From: Roseiarcus sp963779095
GTDB lineage: Bacteria > Pseudomonadota > Alphaproteobacteria > Rhizobiales > Beijerinckiaceae
Assembly (NCBI GenBank): GCA_963779095.1
Contig: CAVZWU010000025.1
Span: 372,001 to 436,000 of the forward strand
DNA length: 64,000 bases
Direction of reading: 5' to 3'
The notes beneath the pieces were generated by a model, which made no database searches, was not told where the DNA came from, and saw only the letters and a program-made list of their open reading frames with translations. A program made the position numbers and the translations under genes. The first letter of the stretch is position 1. Every line of letters starts with the position of its first letter. Positions 18,912 to 31,327 of this stretch are shown here, piece by piece.

Positions 18912-19667
18912 ATGTCAGTGCCGAACAGGACCCTTCTCATCACCGGCGGCTCGCGAGGCATCGGCCGCGCCTGCGCGCTGCTAGGGGCCGAGAATGGCTG
19001 GTCGGTCGGCGTGAACTATCGCGAAGACGTCAAGGCGGCGGACGCGATCGTCGAGATTATCGCCAGGCAGGGCCGCCGCGCCGTCGCGCTCAAGGGCGAC
19101 GTGTCGGTCGAAGCCGACGCGGTCGGCATGTTCGACGCCGCGACGAAGGCGCTCGGGCCCCTCAGCGCGGTCATCGCCAACGCCGGCGTCGTCGCGCCGG
19201 CCGCGAGGCTCGCCGACATGAGCGCCGAGCGCATGCGCCATGTCTTCGAGGTCAATGTGCTCGGAGCCTTCCTGACGGCGCGCGAGGCCGCCCGGCGGAT
19301 GTCGAAATCCGCCGGCGGCGCGGGCGGCTCGATCGTGCTGATGTCGTCGGCCGCCGCCCGCCTGGGCTCGCCGAACCTCTATGTCGACTACGCCGCATCA
19401 AAGGGCGCGGTCGACACGTTGACCTTGGGTCTCGCAAAGGAGCTGGGCCCTGAGGGGGTCAGGGTGAACGCGATCCGTCCGGGAATGATTGACACCGAAC
19501 TCCACGCCAGCGGGGGCGACCCCGACAGGGCGAGGTCTGTGGGGGCCACCGCCCCACTCGGGCGTCCAGGCACGGCAGAGGAAGTCGCCGCGGCGGCGAT
19601 ATGGCTCATCAGTGACGCGGCCTCTTACGTGACGGGCGCGCTGCTGGACGTCTCGGGCGGACGCTGA
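18912..19667 (+). CDS. SDR-family oxidoreductase
   Basis: 251 aa from ATG 18912. It shows the nucleotide-binding TGGSRGIGRA, VIANAGVVAP (NAG motif), and catalytic Ser-Tyr-Lys in VLMSSAAARLG and YVDYAASKGA, then RVNAIRPGMIDTELH. The C-terminal end YVTGALLDVSGGR is typical of classical short-chain dehydrogenases acting like 3-oxoacyl-ACP or glucose dehydrogenases. The substrate cannot be read from the sequence. It is intact. Confidence 0.93.
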   Translation: MSVPNRTLLITGGSRGIGRACALLGAENGWSVGVNYREDVKAADAIVEIIARQGRRAVALKGDVSVEADAVGMFDAATKALGPLSAVIANAGVVAPAARLADMSAERMRHVFEVNVLGAFLTAREAARRMSKSAGGAGGSIVLMSSAAARLGSPNLYVDYAASKGAVDTLTLGLAKELGPEGVRVNAIRPGMIDTELHASGGDPDRARSVGATAPLGRPGTAEEVAAAAIWLISDAASYVTGALLDVSGGR

Positions 19668-19765
19668 CCGGCGAACCGTTTCGAACGCTGCGGGGGCCGG
19701 CGGATGGAACCGAAGGTGAGATCGGACGTTAGGCTTCCCGTGTCCGCTCCCGCATCGAGGCTCCG

Positions 19766-21025
19766 ATGTATCATCACATTAAAAGGCTAATGTACACGGT
19801 CCGTGTCGACGAACCGGACCCCCGATTTGGCAACATGCTGCTCGAGCAGTTCGGCGGCGCCAATGGCGAACTTGCCGCAGCCATGCAGTATTCGGTCCAG
19901 GGCCTCAACTGCGAGGATCCAGGGCGCAAGGATCTCCTGATGGATATTGGCACCGAGGAGCTCAGCCATCTCGAAATCGTCGGGACTTTGGCGCGGATGC
20001 ACCTCAAGCCCATGAAGTCGATTCGGGAGGAAGCCGAAGCCGATCCGCTGATCGGCATAGCCGGAGGCGGAGGCGTCGGCCTTTTCAATTCCATGGGGAA
20101 CGCCTGGACAGCGGACTACCTGAAGATAACCGGGGAGCTCGACGTCGACCTGCGCAGCAACATCGCAGCCGAAGCGCGGGCCAAGATCGTTTATGAGCGG
20201 CTGATTAACTTCTGCCGCGACGCCGGAACCAAAGACGCGCTGCAATTCCTGATGACCAGGGAAATCACCCATATGCGCGCCTTCACCCTGGCGCTCGAGA
20301 GCCTGGGAAGGCCACCGTTCAGCATTGGCGCCATCGCGCCGACGCCGGAGCTGGTCGACCAGTTCTTCAACGACTCCACTGGCGAAGGAGAGCAGGGCGA
20401 AGTCGACGCCCGCGGCCCGTGGAACGAAGGCGGACCCTGGCTTTTCATTCAGTCGCCAGTCCTTCAGGATTCCGGGGCTGATCTCGATGAAGGCATTCAC
20501 GCCGAAAGCTCAAGTCCGGCGAACGAGGCGATCCGGGAACTCCTGGTCGACCAGCTGCAAGACATTCTGAGCGCGGAAAAGCAGCTTCTGAAAGCGCTGC
20601 CGAAAATGGCGAAAGCGGCGCGAAGCGCCAACCTCGAAACGGTGTTCGATTCTCACCTGAAGGAGACGGAAGCCCAGGCCAAACGGCTCGAGGAGTGCTT
20701 GAAAGAGCTCGGCGCGCGGCCGCGGGCGAAGCCCTGCAGAGGCATGACGGGGCTGATCGAAGAAGGCGATGAAGTGATCACAAAAGGGAAAGGAAAGGAC
20801 GACGCCCTCGCCGACCTTGCCCTGATCGGCGCTGGACTTCGCGTTGAGCATTACGAGATCGCGGCCTACACGACGGCTCGCAATCTGGCCCTCCAGCTGC
20901 GCGAGCCATCGATCGTTCAGGCGCTTACAACGTCTCTCGGCGAGGAGCAGAACGCGGGCCAATTGCTGGACCAGGTCGCCCAGCCCCTTCTGTCCGTATC
21001 AAAGATGCCGGCCAGCGTCGAATAG
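19766..21025 (+). CDS. Manganese catalase fused to a DUF892 (YciE/YciF) domain
   Basis: 419 aa, intact. Residues 1 to about 220 are a manganese catalase: the predicted dimanganese ligands are Glu35 (ANGELAAAMQY), Glu65 and His68 (TEELSHLEI), Glu136 (IAAEARAKIVYERL) and His169 (REITHMRAF); the last two are 33 residues apart as in the Lactobacillus plantarum enzyme. After a linker of about 40 residues, residues 262 to about 415 form a second ferritin-like domain, DUF892: LLVDQLQDILSAEKQLLKAL, HLKETEAQAKRLEECLKEL and AGLRVEHYEIAAYTTARNLA. It would disproportionate hydrogen peroxide in the cytosol; DUF892 proteins are stress-induced with unclear chemistry. Confidence 0.9.
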   Translation: MYHHIKRLMYTVRVDEPDPRFGNMLLEQFGGANGELAAAMQYSVQGLNCEDPGRKDLLMDIGTEELSHLEIVGTLARMHLKPMKSIREEAEADPLIGIAGGGGVGLFNSMGNAWTADYLKITGELDVDLRSNIAAEARAKIVYERLINFCRDAGTKDALQFLMTREITHMRAFTLALESLGRPPFSIGAIAPTPELVDQFFNDSTGEGEQGEVDARGPWNEGGPWLFIQSPVLQDSGADLDEGIHAESSSPANEAIRELLVDQLQDILSAEKQLLKALPKMAKAARSANLETVFDSHLKETEAQAKRLEECLKELGARPRAKPCRGMTGLIEEGDEVITKGKGKDDALADLALIGAGLRVEHYEIAAYTTARNLALQLREPSIVQALTTSLGEEQNAGQLLDQVAQPLLSVSKMPASVE

Positions 21026-21036
21026 GACCCCGCCAT

Positions 21037-21097
21037 CCCTTCGCTTCCGTTCCTCAGCGAAGGGCGCGGGCCGCGGCCGCGGCGGTTTGGCCGCCGC
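21037..21097 (+). terminator. Two hairpins after the catalase fusion gene
   Basis: The first is CCCTTCGCT (21037-21045) with AGCGAAGGG (21056-21064). The second is GCGGCGG (21079-21085) with CCGCCGC (21091-21097), followed by TTGCTTTGG. Together they separate the catalase gene from gyrA. Confidence 0.5.
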
Positions 21098-21235
21098 CGC
21101 TTGCTTTGGCTGCGGAATCGCCTAAGGCCATGGCAGCGGGGATAAATCGGCGCGCGCCGCCCAACCCCAAACTGGCGCTGGGCGTTGAAATCGGTTACAC
21201 GTCGGCCACGCGATTTCCCTTAGGATCCCTTCCCA

Positions 21236-23964
<2,729 letters not shown>

Positions 23965-24024
23965 CGCGGCTTAAGCGTTGGCGTCCGGCTCAGCCGGACG
24001 TAGACTTCCGCCCGGAGAGAACCC

Positions 24025-24603
24025 ATGGCCGAGATTCTCGAGCGTCCCCTTGCGCCAGCCCGCCATCGGCTCGACGTTGGGGCCTATTACCGGATGGCCG
24101 AGGCCGGCATCCTCACGGATGGCCATCGCGTCGAGTTGATCGATGGAGACATCATCGACATGGCCGCCATCGGCAGCCCGCACGCCGCCGTCACCAACAG
24201 GCTGGCCCGGCTTTTTACCCGCGCCCTGCACGACGAGGCCGCGTTGGTCAACATTCAGAGCCCGTTGCGCCTCGACGCCTATAACGAGCCCGAGCCGGAT
24301 CTCATGATTTTGCGCCCGCGCGCGGACGACTATCACGCGAGTCACCCGACCGCAGCCGACGTGCTCCTCCTCGTCGAAGTCTCGGAAACCTCTCTGGCCT
24401 ACGACCGGGCGACCAAGCTTCCGCTCAACGCCAAGTTCGGCCTTCCGGAGGTCTGGATCGTCGACCTCGTCAGCGCCGCGGTCGAGATTTATCGCGAGCC
24501 GAAGGACGGCGCGTATGTGTCGCGCGAACGGCTCGCGCAGGGGCCGCTATCGCCGGCGCTCGTCCCCGGCGTGACGATCGAGGTCAACGGACTGCTCGCG
24601 TGA
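24025..24603 (+). CDS. Uma2/DUF820 family putative nuclease
   Basis: 192 aa. Features of the Uma2 family are HRLDVGAYYRMAEAGILTDG, HRVELIDGDIIDMAAIGSPH, EPEPDLMILRPRADDY, VLLLVEVSETSLAYDRATK and FGLPEVWIVDL. The Glu/Asp/Val-Glu-Val pattern is PD-(D/E)XK-like, so a restriction-endonuclease fold is likely, but no activity is known for most members. Such genes are frequent in cyanobacteria and some proteobacteria as dispersed single genes. Confidence 0.88.
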   Translation: MAEILERPLAPARHRLDVGAYYRMAEAGILTDGHRVELIDGDIIDMAAIGSPHAAVTNRLARLFTRALHDEAALVNIQSPLRLDAYNEPEPDLMILRPRADDYHASHPTAADVLLLVEVSETSLAYDRATKLPLNAKFGLPEVWIVDLVSAAVEIYREPKDGAYVSRERLAQGPLSPALVPGVTIEVNGLLA

Positions 24604-25224
24604 GGACTGGCGCCGCGGAATGATCCTGCCGCGTCCCGCGCACAAGTTTTCGCGCTTTCGCGCAACTTATGACTCCGCGGGCGGCGGCCTTCGAATGCCG
24701 CCGAACCTTACGGACCTTGGCAATGGTTCAAAAGCCATCGACGGCGGACTTTTACGGCGCCCAAGCCCCAAGCGCATTCGCGCCGGCATCGGGTCACGAC
24801 AACGCCAGCGGGTCAACGAAACGACGCGGCGTTCATCGCCGTGACAATGACGCCCGCCACGAAAGCGACCAAAAGCGCGAAGAAAGCATGGTGAGCGTAG
24901 GTAGTGTTTGCAAATCGGTCACGGCGTTGTGAGCGTCGTCACACCTTGAGCTATGACGGGTTGCTACAGATCTTGCGCCAATGCCCGGCAGCGCCCAATT
25001 GGGCGACAACAGGGTAGGAGGCGACTCCAAGCGGGATCACACGCGGAGTCGGGCCCATGCGTTTCAAGTTTTCGATAGCGCGATCGCGCAAGAGCATGGC
25101 GCTCCGCCGCCCGCTGTCGCCTCAAGAAATCAGCATCTGAAAATCGCGGGCGCGCCCGACGCCGACCATCCGTCTTGCGCTCTACGAAGCGCGGTCGGCA
25201 GGCGCGTTGCGGAGGAACGAAACA
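24604..25224. other. Noncoding stretch of about 620 bases
   Basis: No gene is supported. On the minus strand an open segment around 24825-24900 encodes a single hydrophobic helix (FFALLVAFVAGVIVTAM) without a clear start. A 27-codon frame from ATG 25058 lacks a ribosome-binding site. A weak stem CGACTCC/GGAGTCG is at 25022-25051. Confidence 0.4.
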
Positions 25225-26663
25225 TTGAGCGATTCAGTCCCTCACAGAAAACTTACGGGTGAACGAGTGACGCCCGCGCCAACGCCGCTGGTTGGCGGCT
25301 GCGCCTCGACCTCTGAGCGCCTGAGCGCGGAACCGGCCGGGAAAGACGCCCTGCCTTTTCCGATCCCCGCCAACGAGCCGGAGCGGCTGGCCGCCCTTCG
25401 CGCGCTCAACATCGTCGATAGTCCCTCCGAAACCGCATACGATGAGGTTGCGCGTCTGGCGGCGCAAATCTGCGAGTGCCCGATCGGCTATATCAGCTTC
25501 ATCGAAGATGATCGCCGATGGCTCAAGGCGCAATTTGGAACGCCGCCCGGGATAACTGACGCTCCGCGGGCGGGCGCGGTTTGCTCGACGGCGATATGCG
25601 GCTCTGAAATGCTGCTGGTGTCCGACATGGTTGAGGACCCCCGGTTCGGTCACACGACACTGGTCGTGAACGAACCGCACTGCCGGTTCTATTGCGGAGT
25701 GCCTCTCATCACCGACGTGGGTTATGCGCTCGGCGCCCTGTGCGTCTGGGATTTTTGAGCCGCGCAAGCTGACCTTCGAGCAGACGGAGGCGCTGTGCCG
25801 GCTGGCGCGTCAGGTTCTCACTCTTTTGGAGCTGCGCAAGAAGCTGATCGAACAGAGCCAAACGATCAAGACGCTCGAGCATGCTCGCGATGAGGCGGCC
25901 ACGCAAAAAGCGCGCGCCGAGGAGCTCCTCGACAGACTTTTGCCGCGCGCCGTCACTGACGAACTTCGAAATCAGCGGCAAAGTCCGGCCGAGATATATC
26001 CGCTCGGCCACAGTTCTGCTGGCGGATTTTCAGAGGTTCACGCTTCTCGCGGAACGCGCCGAGCCTGCGGCGCTCATCGGATTTCTGGACGAATATTTCA
26101 ACGCCTTCGACGACATCGTGGCCCGCCACGGGCTGGAGAAGATCAAGACGATCGGCGACGCCTACATGGCGGTCGGGGGCGTGCTCGAGAGCGGCGTCCG
26201 ACATCCGATCGGCGCTTGCCTCGCAGCGCTGGAAATGCAGGCGACGGTCGCCCGTATGAAGTCGCGAAGCGACAAACCGGGACTGCCATCGCTGGACTTG
26301 CGGATCGGCGTTCATACCGGACCGGTGATATCCGGCGTCGTCGGCAATCGGCGTTTCACCTTCGATATCTGGGGCGACGCGGTCAATGTCGCGTCGTTTA
26401 TGGAGGCGCAGTGTGAGCCAAGCCGGATCAACGTTTCAGACACGGTGGCCGGCCACGCCAGCGCGCTGTTCGAACTCGAGCCGCGCGGTCCCATCGAAGC
26501 CAAGCACGAACGCTCGCACGAGATGTTCTTCCTCAATCGGCTGAAGCAGGAGTTTTCGCGCGATGAGGCCGGCTGCCGTCCGAACGAAAGCTTCGCCGCC
26601 GAACACGACCGCTTGTCAGGCCGGTCGCCGGCGCGGCTCATCCGGCAATTGTCTTCGCCCTAG
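25225..26663 (+). CDS. GAF-domain class III adenylate cyclase (two frame breaks)
   Basis: Start chosen at TTG 25225, which follows GGAGG by about nine bases. Residues of the first part form a GAF domain: PERLAALRALNIVDSPSETA, CPIGYISFIEDDRRWLKAQF, CSTAICGSEMLLVSDMVEDP, CGVPLITDVGYALGALCVWD. A coiled-coil linker (LLELRKKLIEQSQTIKTLEH) leads to a class III cyclase domain with metal-binding Asp in VLLADFQRFTLLAE and IKTIGDAYMAVGG, and FDIWGDAVNVA, which favours ATP as substrate. Insertions in the T run near 25755 and near 25973 break the frame; both are repaired by removing one base. It would couple an unknown small ligand to cAMP. Confidence 0.88.
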
Positions 26664-26757
26664 GCAGCACGCTGCGCCGCGATGCGGACGTCCTGCGCCA
26701 TCACATCTGGCCGACCGGAATTCATATAGAATGCCGGGCGAACAGAGGAGAAATCCG

Positions 26758-28395
26758 ATGACCCGACGCGCCCGCGACATTGTGCTCGACATCCTGCGCG
26801 ACGAGGGGATCACCCACGTCTTCGGCAATCCCGGCTCGACCGAGATGTCGCTCATGGACGCGCTGGTCGACGCTCCGGACATCACCTATGTCCTGGGCCT
26901 TCAGGAAGCGTCCGCGGTCGGCATGGCCGACGGCTGGGCGCTCGCCTCCGGCCGCGCCGCCTTCGTCAACCTGCATGCGATAGGAGGCTTGGGCAACGCG
27001 ATGGGGGTGCTGGTCGCCTCGAAGGCGAGCGAGACGCCGCTCGTCGTCACCGCCGGCCAGCAGGACACAAGGCATCTCATGACCGAGCCGTGGCTCTCGG
27101 GCGACCTCGTCGCCCTCGCCGCGCCGGTGACCAAATGGGCGAAGGAGCTGCGCCGCGGCGACGATGTCGGCCCGGCGCTCAGGCGCGCCTTCGGCCTCGC
27201 CCGCACTCCCCCGTGCGGCCCCGTGTTCCTGTCGCTGCCGATGGACATCCTCGACCAGGAGGTCAATCGCCCGACTTCCCCGGCTTCTGCCCCGCCGAGG
27301 CTCGGGCCGTCCCCCGATGCGGCGCGCCTGGCCGAGAAGCTCGCCGGCCTCGACCCAGATAAAGTCGTCGTCCTGCTCGGCGACGATCTGCCGGCCGCGG
27401 CCAGTGCGGGCCTCGTCGCCTTCGCCGAGGCCGGCGGATTTCCGGTCTGGGGCACGCAGCTCACGTCGCGCACGGCGTTTCCGTCCCACCACGCCTGCTG
27501 GGCCGGCGTGCTCAAGCCCGATTTCGCCGACATGCGCGCCCATCTCAAGTCCGCGCAAGCGATCGTGCTGGTTGGCGGACGCGCGTTTGTCGCCTATCCC
27601 TATCGCGAAGCCGAGCCCGTGCCCGAAGGCGTCCCGGTCATGCATATCGCGGACAACCCGGAGGCATTCGGACGCGAGCACGCCGCCGACATCGCGCTCC
27701 TCGGCGACATCGGCCAGACGCTTGCGGCGGTCGCCGGGCGCCTTGGCGAGCTCGTCGACAAGAACAAGGTCGCGGCGCGGCTCGCGGCGCGCGGCGGCGC
27801 CAGGAGGGCGGAGCGGGAAGCCGCGCGAGCGGCGATTCTCGCCGAAAGCGCGAACCTGCCGCTCGCCCCTGACGCCGCGGTTCTGGCCGCGCTCGACGCG
27901 CTGCCTGAGGACGCGATCATCGCCAACGATTCCGCGGCGACCTTCGGCCGTGTCCAGGATCTCTTGACCACCGAGCCCGGCCGCTACTTCTTCGCCCGCG
28001 GCGGCGTGCTCGGCTGCAGCATGCCGGCAGCCGTCGGGGCGGCGCTCGCGACCAAAGGCTGGGTCGCTTCCTTCGTCGGCGATGGCGGGGCGATGTATTC
28101 GCCCCAGGCTTTGTGGAGCGCCGCGCATTATCGCGCGCGCACGGTCTTCGTCGTCTTCAACAATCGCCGTTATGGCGTTCTGCAGAACGTCGCGAAGTCT
28201 CTCGGCTACGAGAACGCGAAGAACGGCCGGTTCGTCGGAATGGACGTCGCCGATCCGGCGATTGACTTTCTCTCGCTCGCTGCTTCGATGGGCGTGCCGG
28301 CGGAGCGGGCCAAGGATCGCCACTCGATTGGCGCGGCGGTCGCCCGCGCGCTCGAGCGCAATGGGCCGTCGCTGATCGAAATCCCGATCCGCTGA
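26758..28395 (+). CDS. Thiamine-diphosphate decarboxylase, benzoylformate decarboxylase-like
   Basis: 545 aa from ATG 26758, intact. The N-terminal PYR domain has THVFGNPGSTEMSLMDAL and the catalytic Glu of LGLQEASAVGMADGWA. The C-terminal ThDP domain has GDGGAMYSPQALWSAAHYRA ending VVFNN, the GDG-N28-NN type cofactor motif. Overall resemblance is to MdlC (benzoylformate to benzaldehyde) rather than acetolactate synthase, because no small subunit or FAD-specific segments are seen. The true 2-oxo acid is unknown. It stands alone. Confidence 0.85.
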   Translation: MTRRARDIVLDILRDEGITHVFGNPGSTEMSLMDALVDAPDITYVLGLQEASAVGMADGWALASGRAAFVNLHAIGGLGNAMGVLVASKASETPLVVTAGQQDTRHLMTEPWLSGDLVALAAPVTKWAKELRRGDDVGPALRRAFGLARTPPCGPVFLSLPMDILDQEVNRPTSPASAPPRLGPSPDAARLAEKLAGLDPDKVVVLLGDDLPAAASAGLVAFAEAGGFPVWGTQLTSRTAFPSHHACWAGVLKPDFADMRAHLKSAQAIVLVGGRAFVAYPYREAEPVPEGVPVMHIADNPEAFGREHAADIALLGDIGQTLAAVAGRLGELVDKNKVAARLAARGGARRAEREAARAAILAESANLPLAPDAAVLAALDALPEDAIIANDSAATFGRVQDLLTTEPGRYFFARGGVLGCSMPAAVGAALATKGWVASFVGDGGAMYSPQALWSAAHYRARTVFVVFNNRRYGVLQNVAKSLGYENAKNGRFVGMDVADPAIDFLSLAASMGVPAERAKDRHSIGAAVARALERNGPSLIEIPIR

Positions 28396-28552
28396 GGCCG
28401 CCCAGGGCGCGCCTGACGCTTAGGTAGTGTTGCCCATAGACAGCAGCCGCGCCGGCGTACACTGTTCACCTCATAGCAGCGCAAACACCCGCCCATCGCA
28501 GGTTTCTCAACTCCGAAAGAAAGCCGCGCATCAAACCGTTGAGGAGTGACGT

Positions 28553-28825
28553 ATGCCCAAGAGTCTGTCGCATGAAGAAATCGCCCAGCATTTCATCAGG
28601 GCCAAAGTTTTCGACTTCAGCGCCATGGGCAAGCTCATCGCCGAACTCGGCCCGGAATTGGCCGTCAGTGATCTCGGGTGGCATGGAGTGAACTTCGGCC
28701 GCTACAACATCCTCGCCTGCATGCTTCCCGCGTGGGACGCAGCGCGCGCTGTCGGCGATCTGCGCGCCGCTGGTCTGACCGCGACAGCGCTGGAGAGCGC
28801 CGCGGAAGCAAGCAAGCCGAAATAG
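28553..28825 (+). CDS. 90-aa protein of unknown function upstream of a DUF6895-like gene
   Basis: Starts MPKSLSHEEIAQHFIRAKVF after TTGAGGAGT, then DFSAMGKLIAELGPELAVSD and a C-terminal half LGWHGVNFGRYNILACMLPA ending WDAARAVGDLRAAGL and ESAAEASKPK. There is no signal peptide, a single cysteine, and no recognised domain. Its stop is two bases before the earliest possible start of the next gene, so the two are probably translationally coupled. The layout of a small gene before a larger unknown one resembles some peptide precursor-maturase pairs, but nothing in the sequence proves this. Confidence 0.75.
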   Translation: MPKSLSHEEIAQHFIRAKVFDFSAMGKLIAELGPELAVSDLGWHGVNFGRYNILACMLPAWDAARAVGDLRAAGLTATALESAAEASKPK

Positions 28826-28827
28826 AT

Positions 28828-30324
28828 TTGTTTCTCAATACATTTGGCTCTCAACTTAAATTCCGCTCCCTTGTGTCGAGTAGTGAATTCGCCCGGCGAG
28901 ACGAATCCCTCGCCGGGCGAGTTTGCGAGTTGGCTCCCGGCCAAAGCGCTGCGAAAACGTGGACGCCGGTTTTTCGCGAAACAGCGCGCGAAATCAAGGA
29001 ATCCGGAGCTGACGCCGTGTCGAGCTGGAGCGAAGCCGACCTTGAACTCAGGCTCTGTCGCGCGCTGGACCTCGCGCGAAAGGCGATCCACCATTTCGCC
29101 ATCGACGGCTACTCAAACCCCGACGCTCCCGCGTGCAGCTTCGGCCCGGAAAAGGTGGTCGCCGAAACGGCGATGCTCCTCTATGCCGCTTCGGCGTCGC
29201 TATCCCGCCCAAACATTGCGAGCCGCGTCGACCATCTTGCTCAGGTCCTCGCCCCCCACGCCCGCTCTGAACGCGTGCTTGTCGATATCGCGCTCCATCC
29301 GGCGCTCGCCTTCAAATTCGCGGTCCCGCACATCCTCTTGACGAAGGTCGGATACCCGGACGCTGGCTTTGACGATTTTCTGAGATCCTGCGCGTCATCG
29401 CAGACGAGAAACGCGCAGGACCGGCCTCCCTCTTCCTCGCTCGAGAGACAATGGATCCGGTCATTGTGGAACGGCCTCGATTCCAACTTGGGCTGGCGCG
29501 CCAAGCTGCGCAACTCGATGCTCAACTGGCCCGTCGACATATTGGGCGGCCTGCGAATGGACGCCTACGCATACACGCACTTGATCATGTATTGCACCGA
29601 CTTTGGCTTCCGAACCCCTCGCTTGCCCCGCAGCCGCTCGGCGATCTTGATGGACGTCGGCTCCTTGCTGGCCGGGTACATGGACGCCGAAGACTACGAT
29701 CTCGCCGGCGAATTGCTGCTCGCATGGCCGCTGATGGGCGCCGCCTGGAGTCCCGCCGCCGCATTCGCCTTCCGGGTTCTCGCAAGCATCGAGGACCAGG
29801 TTGGCGTCCTTCCTTGCGGAAACGTCAATCTGGCCCATCTGGCCCAACTGGAAGGAGAGGAGCGCGCTCGATACGCACTGGGGACCGCGTACCACACGGC
29901 TTACGTTATGGGTTTTCTCTGCGCCGCGTCGCTTCGACCCGGGCGGGCGCCGCCGGTGACGATTGTCGGGCCGCAGTTCGACGCAACGTGCCTCAGCCGA
30001 CTGCTGCGCTATGTTGATGTTGACCAGGGACATTGGCGGCCTGAGTTTTTTAGCCTCGCAGAGGAGGAGGGGCGAGCCTTGATCCCGTTCGTTCTCGACG
30101 TCGCGATCATGCAAAAGTGTCGAAGGCGCGACTATCAAGCCCTTAGTGAGATCCTTTCCCTTGCACGGGAATTTGACGTCGCCGGCTCCCCGATGTGCCG
30201 GCAAGCGTTCGAGCTCTTGGAGCGCATCGCCAGTTGCTCGACCGCCATCCGTCTGCGGAGCGGAGCGCCCAGCGAGGACGCCATTCCGGAGCGCTCCGCG
30301 GCAGGACCGCCTATGCCCGGTTGA
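28828..30324 (+). CDS. DUF6895-like protein, second gene of an unknown pair
   Basis: About 498 aa if started at TTG 28828 (GTG 28873 is another possibility). The start is uncertain. From roughly residue 70 the sequence is helical: ADLELRLCRALDLARKAIHH, HILLTKVGYPDAGFDDFLR and THLIMYCTDFGFR followed by LLAGYMDAEDYDLAGELLL. These resemble the DUF6895 family known from actinobacteria, by my recollection of its motifs. There are no membrane helices or catalytic motifs. It overlaps the convergent OsmC gene by 14 bases at the 3' end. Confidence 0.6.
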   Translation: MFLNTFGSQLKFRSLVSSSEFARRDESLAGRVCELAPGQSAAKTWTPVFRETAREIKESGADAVSSWSEADLELRLCRALDLARKAIHHFAIDGYSNPDAPACSFGPEKVVAETAMLLYAASASLSRPNIASRVDHLAQVLAPHARSERVLVDIALHPALAFKFAVPHILLTKVGYPDAGFDDFLRSCASSQTRNAQDRPPSSSLERQWIRSLWNGLDSNLGWRAKLRNSMLNWPVDILGGLRMDAYAYTHLIMYCTDFGFRTPRLPRSRSAILMDVGSLLAGYMDAEDYDLAGELLLAWPLMGAAWSPAAAFAFRVLASIEDQVGVLPCGNVNLAHLAQLEGEERARYALGTAYHTAYVMGFLCAASLRPGRAPPVTIVGPQFDATCLSRLLRYVDVDQGHWRPEFFSLAEEEGRALIPFVLDVAIMQKCRRRDYQALSEILSLAREFDVAGSPMCRQAFELLERIASCSTAIRLRSGAPSEDAIPERSAAGPPMPG

Positions 30325-30817
30325 GCGTGGTCTCGATCGCAGGGGAGCGTTTGAGTGTCTGCAGCACGACGCAATAGCGCTCGGTCAGCTTCAATAGCGT
30401 ATCGAGCTGATCCTGGGGCGCATCGGTGTCGAGTTCGAACGCAAGGCGGATGTCGGCGAAGCCGACCGGGGCCTGCTTGTCGACGCCGAGCGTGCCGCGA
30501 AAGTCGAGGTCGCCTTCCGCCGCGACCTTGCCGGAGCGTAACGCAATTCCCATCGAGGTCGCGACCGCTTTCAAGGTCACGCCGGCGCAGGCGACCAGCG
30601 CCTCGAGCAGCATGTCGCCGGAGCATAGCTCAGCCCCGCTCCCTCCGGTCGCCGGATGCAGCCCGGCGACGGCGAGCGCTTTTCCGGTCTCGACCTTGCA
30701 GGCGATGCCTGCGGAGTCGAGGGCGCCGCTGGCTTTCAGCGTCACCAGCGCCTCTTTTGCGTCGCCGCGATAACGATCCTTGAGCGGCGCCTGGGCGGCG
30801 CGCAGTTCCTCGGCGTT
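30311..30817 (-). CDS. OsmC-family protein
   Basis: About 168 aa from GTG 30817, preceded by AAGGAGA at good spacing, which decides this start over upstream in-frame codons. OsmC features are LHPATGGSGAELCSGDMLLE, where the first redox Cys occurs, ALVACAGVTLKAVATSMGI with the second Cys, and RYCVVLQTLKRSP. Such proteins reduce organic hydroperoxides with paired cysteines, here in C-S-G-D and V-A-C-A-G. It is followed upstream by DUF2218 on the same strand. Confidence 0.87.
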   Translation of the reverse strand, partial: NAEELRAAQAPLKDRYRGDAKEALVTLKASGALDSAGIACKVETGKALAVAGLHPATGGSGAELCSGDMLLEALVACAGVTLKAVATSMGIALRSGKVAAEGDLDFRGTLGVDKQAPVGFADIRLAFELDTDAPQDQLDTLLKLTERYCVVLQTLKRSPAIETTLNRA

Positions 30818-30863
30818 CACTTCGTTCGTCTCCTTAGGATTTGTCCCCTTTGAGCCCTCGAGC

Positions 30864-31145
30864 TTAAGACCAATCGAACCGAAGCGGCGCTTCTCGGAAC
30901 GCGAACCGGTCAAGATGCGAGGCGACCACGCCTTTCAGGCGCTCGACCTCTTCACTTGCTTCCCCGTCGATCGTCACTTCAAGCGCATTCGCCTCCGGCT
31001 CGAGCGTGACCAAAGCGGCCGGGAATTTGACGACGCCCCGGCTTTCCGAGAGGTCGACTTCCAGCTTGTGGCTCCAATGTTTGCAAAGCTGCTGCACGTA
31101 TTTGGCGGCGCTGGCGGTCGGAACGCTGGCCTTGGCGATCGGCAT
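30864..31145 (-). CDS. DUF2218 family protein
   Basis: 93 aa from ATG 31145. YVQQLCKHWSHKLEVDLSES, RGVVKFPAALVTLEPEANAL and LKGVVASHLDRFAFREAPLR match the whole DUF2218 domain, which often sits beside siderophore-interacting or iron-transport genes. The role is unknown. It precedes the OsmC gene by about 45 bases on the same strand, so the two may be co-transcribed. Confidence 0.88.
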   Translation of the reverse strand: MPIAKASVPTASAAKYVQQLCKHWSHKLEVDLSESRGVVKFPAALVTLEPEANALEVTIDGEASEEVERLKGVVASHLDRFAFREAPLRFDWS

Positions 31146-31327
31146 GCTCAGAGGTCTTTCGATCTTCGAAGGGCTGGCGCCAACGCGCCCATTTCCATCG
31201 CCGGGCGGGCGACGATCGGCGCAGAGCGGCTGGCCGGCCCGTTTAGCCCGAATGGGCCTCCGACTCAACGGCGGGCGACGCAAGCGCGCTTGTCGCGGCG
31301 CTTAAGCCAAGCTAACGCTTGCTCCTC

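Noticed and set aside
24833..25075. Short open frames with a hydrophobic segment
   Set aside because: No credible start codon, ribosome-binding site or family match; mentioned only as part of the noncoding stretch.
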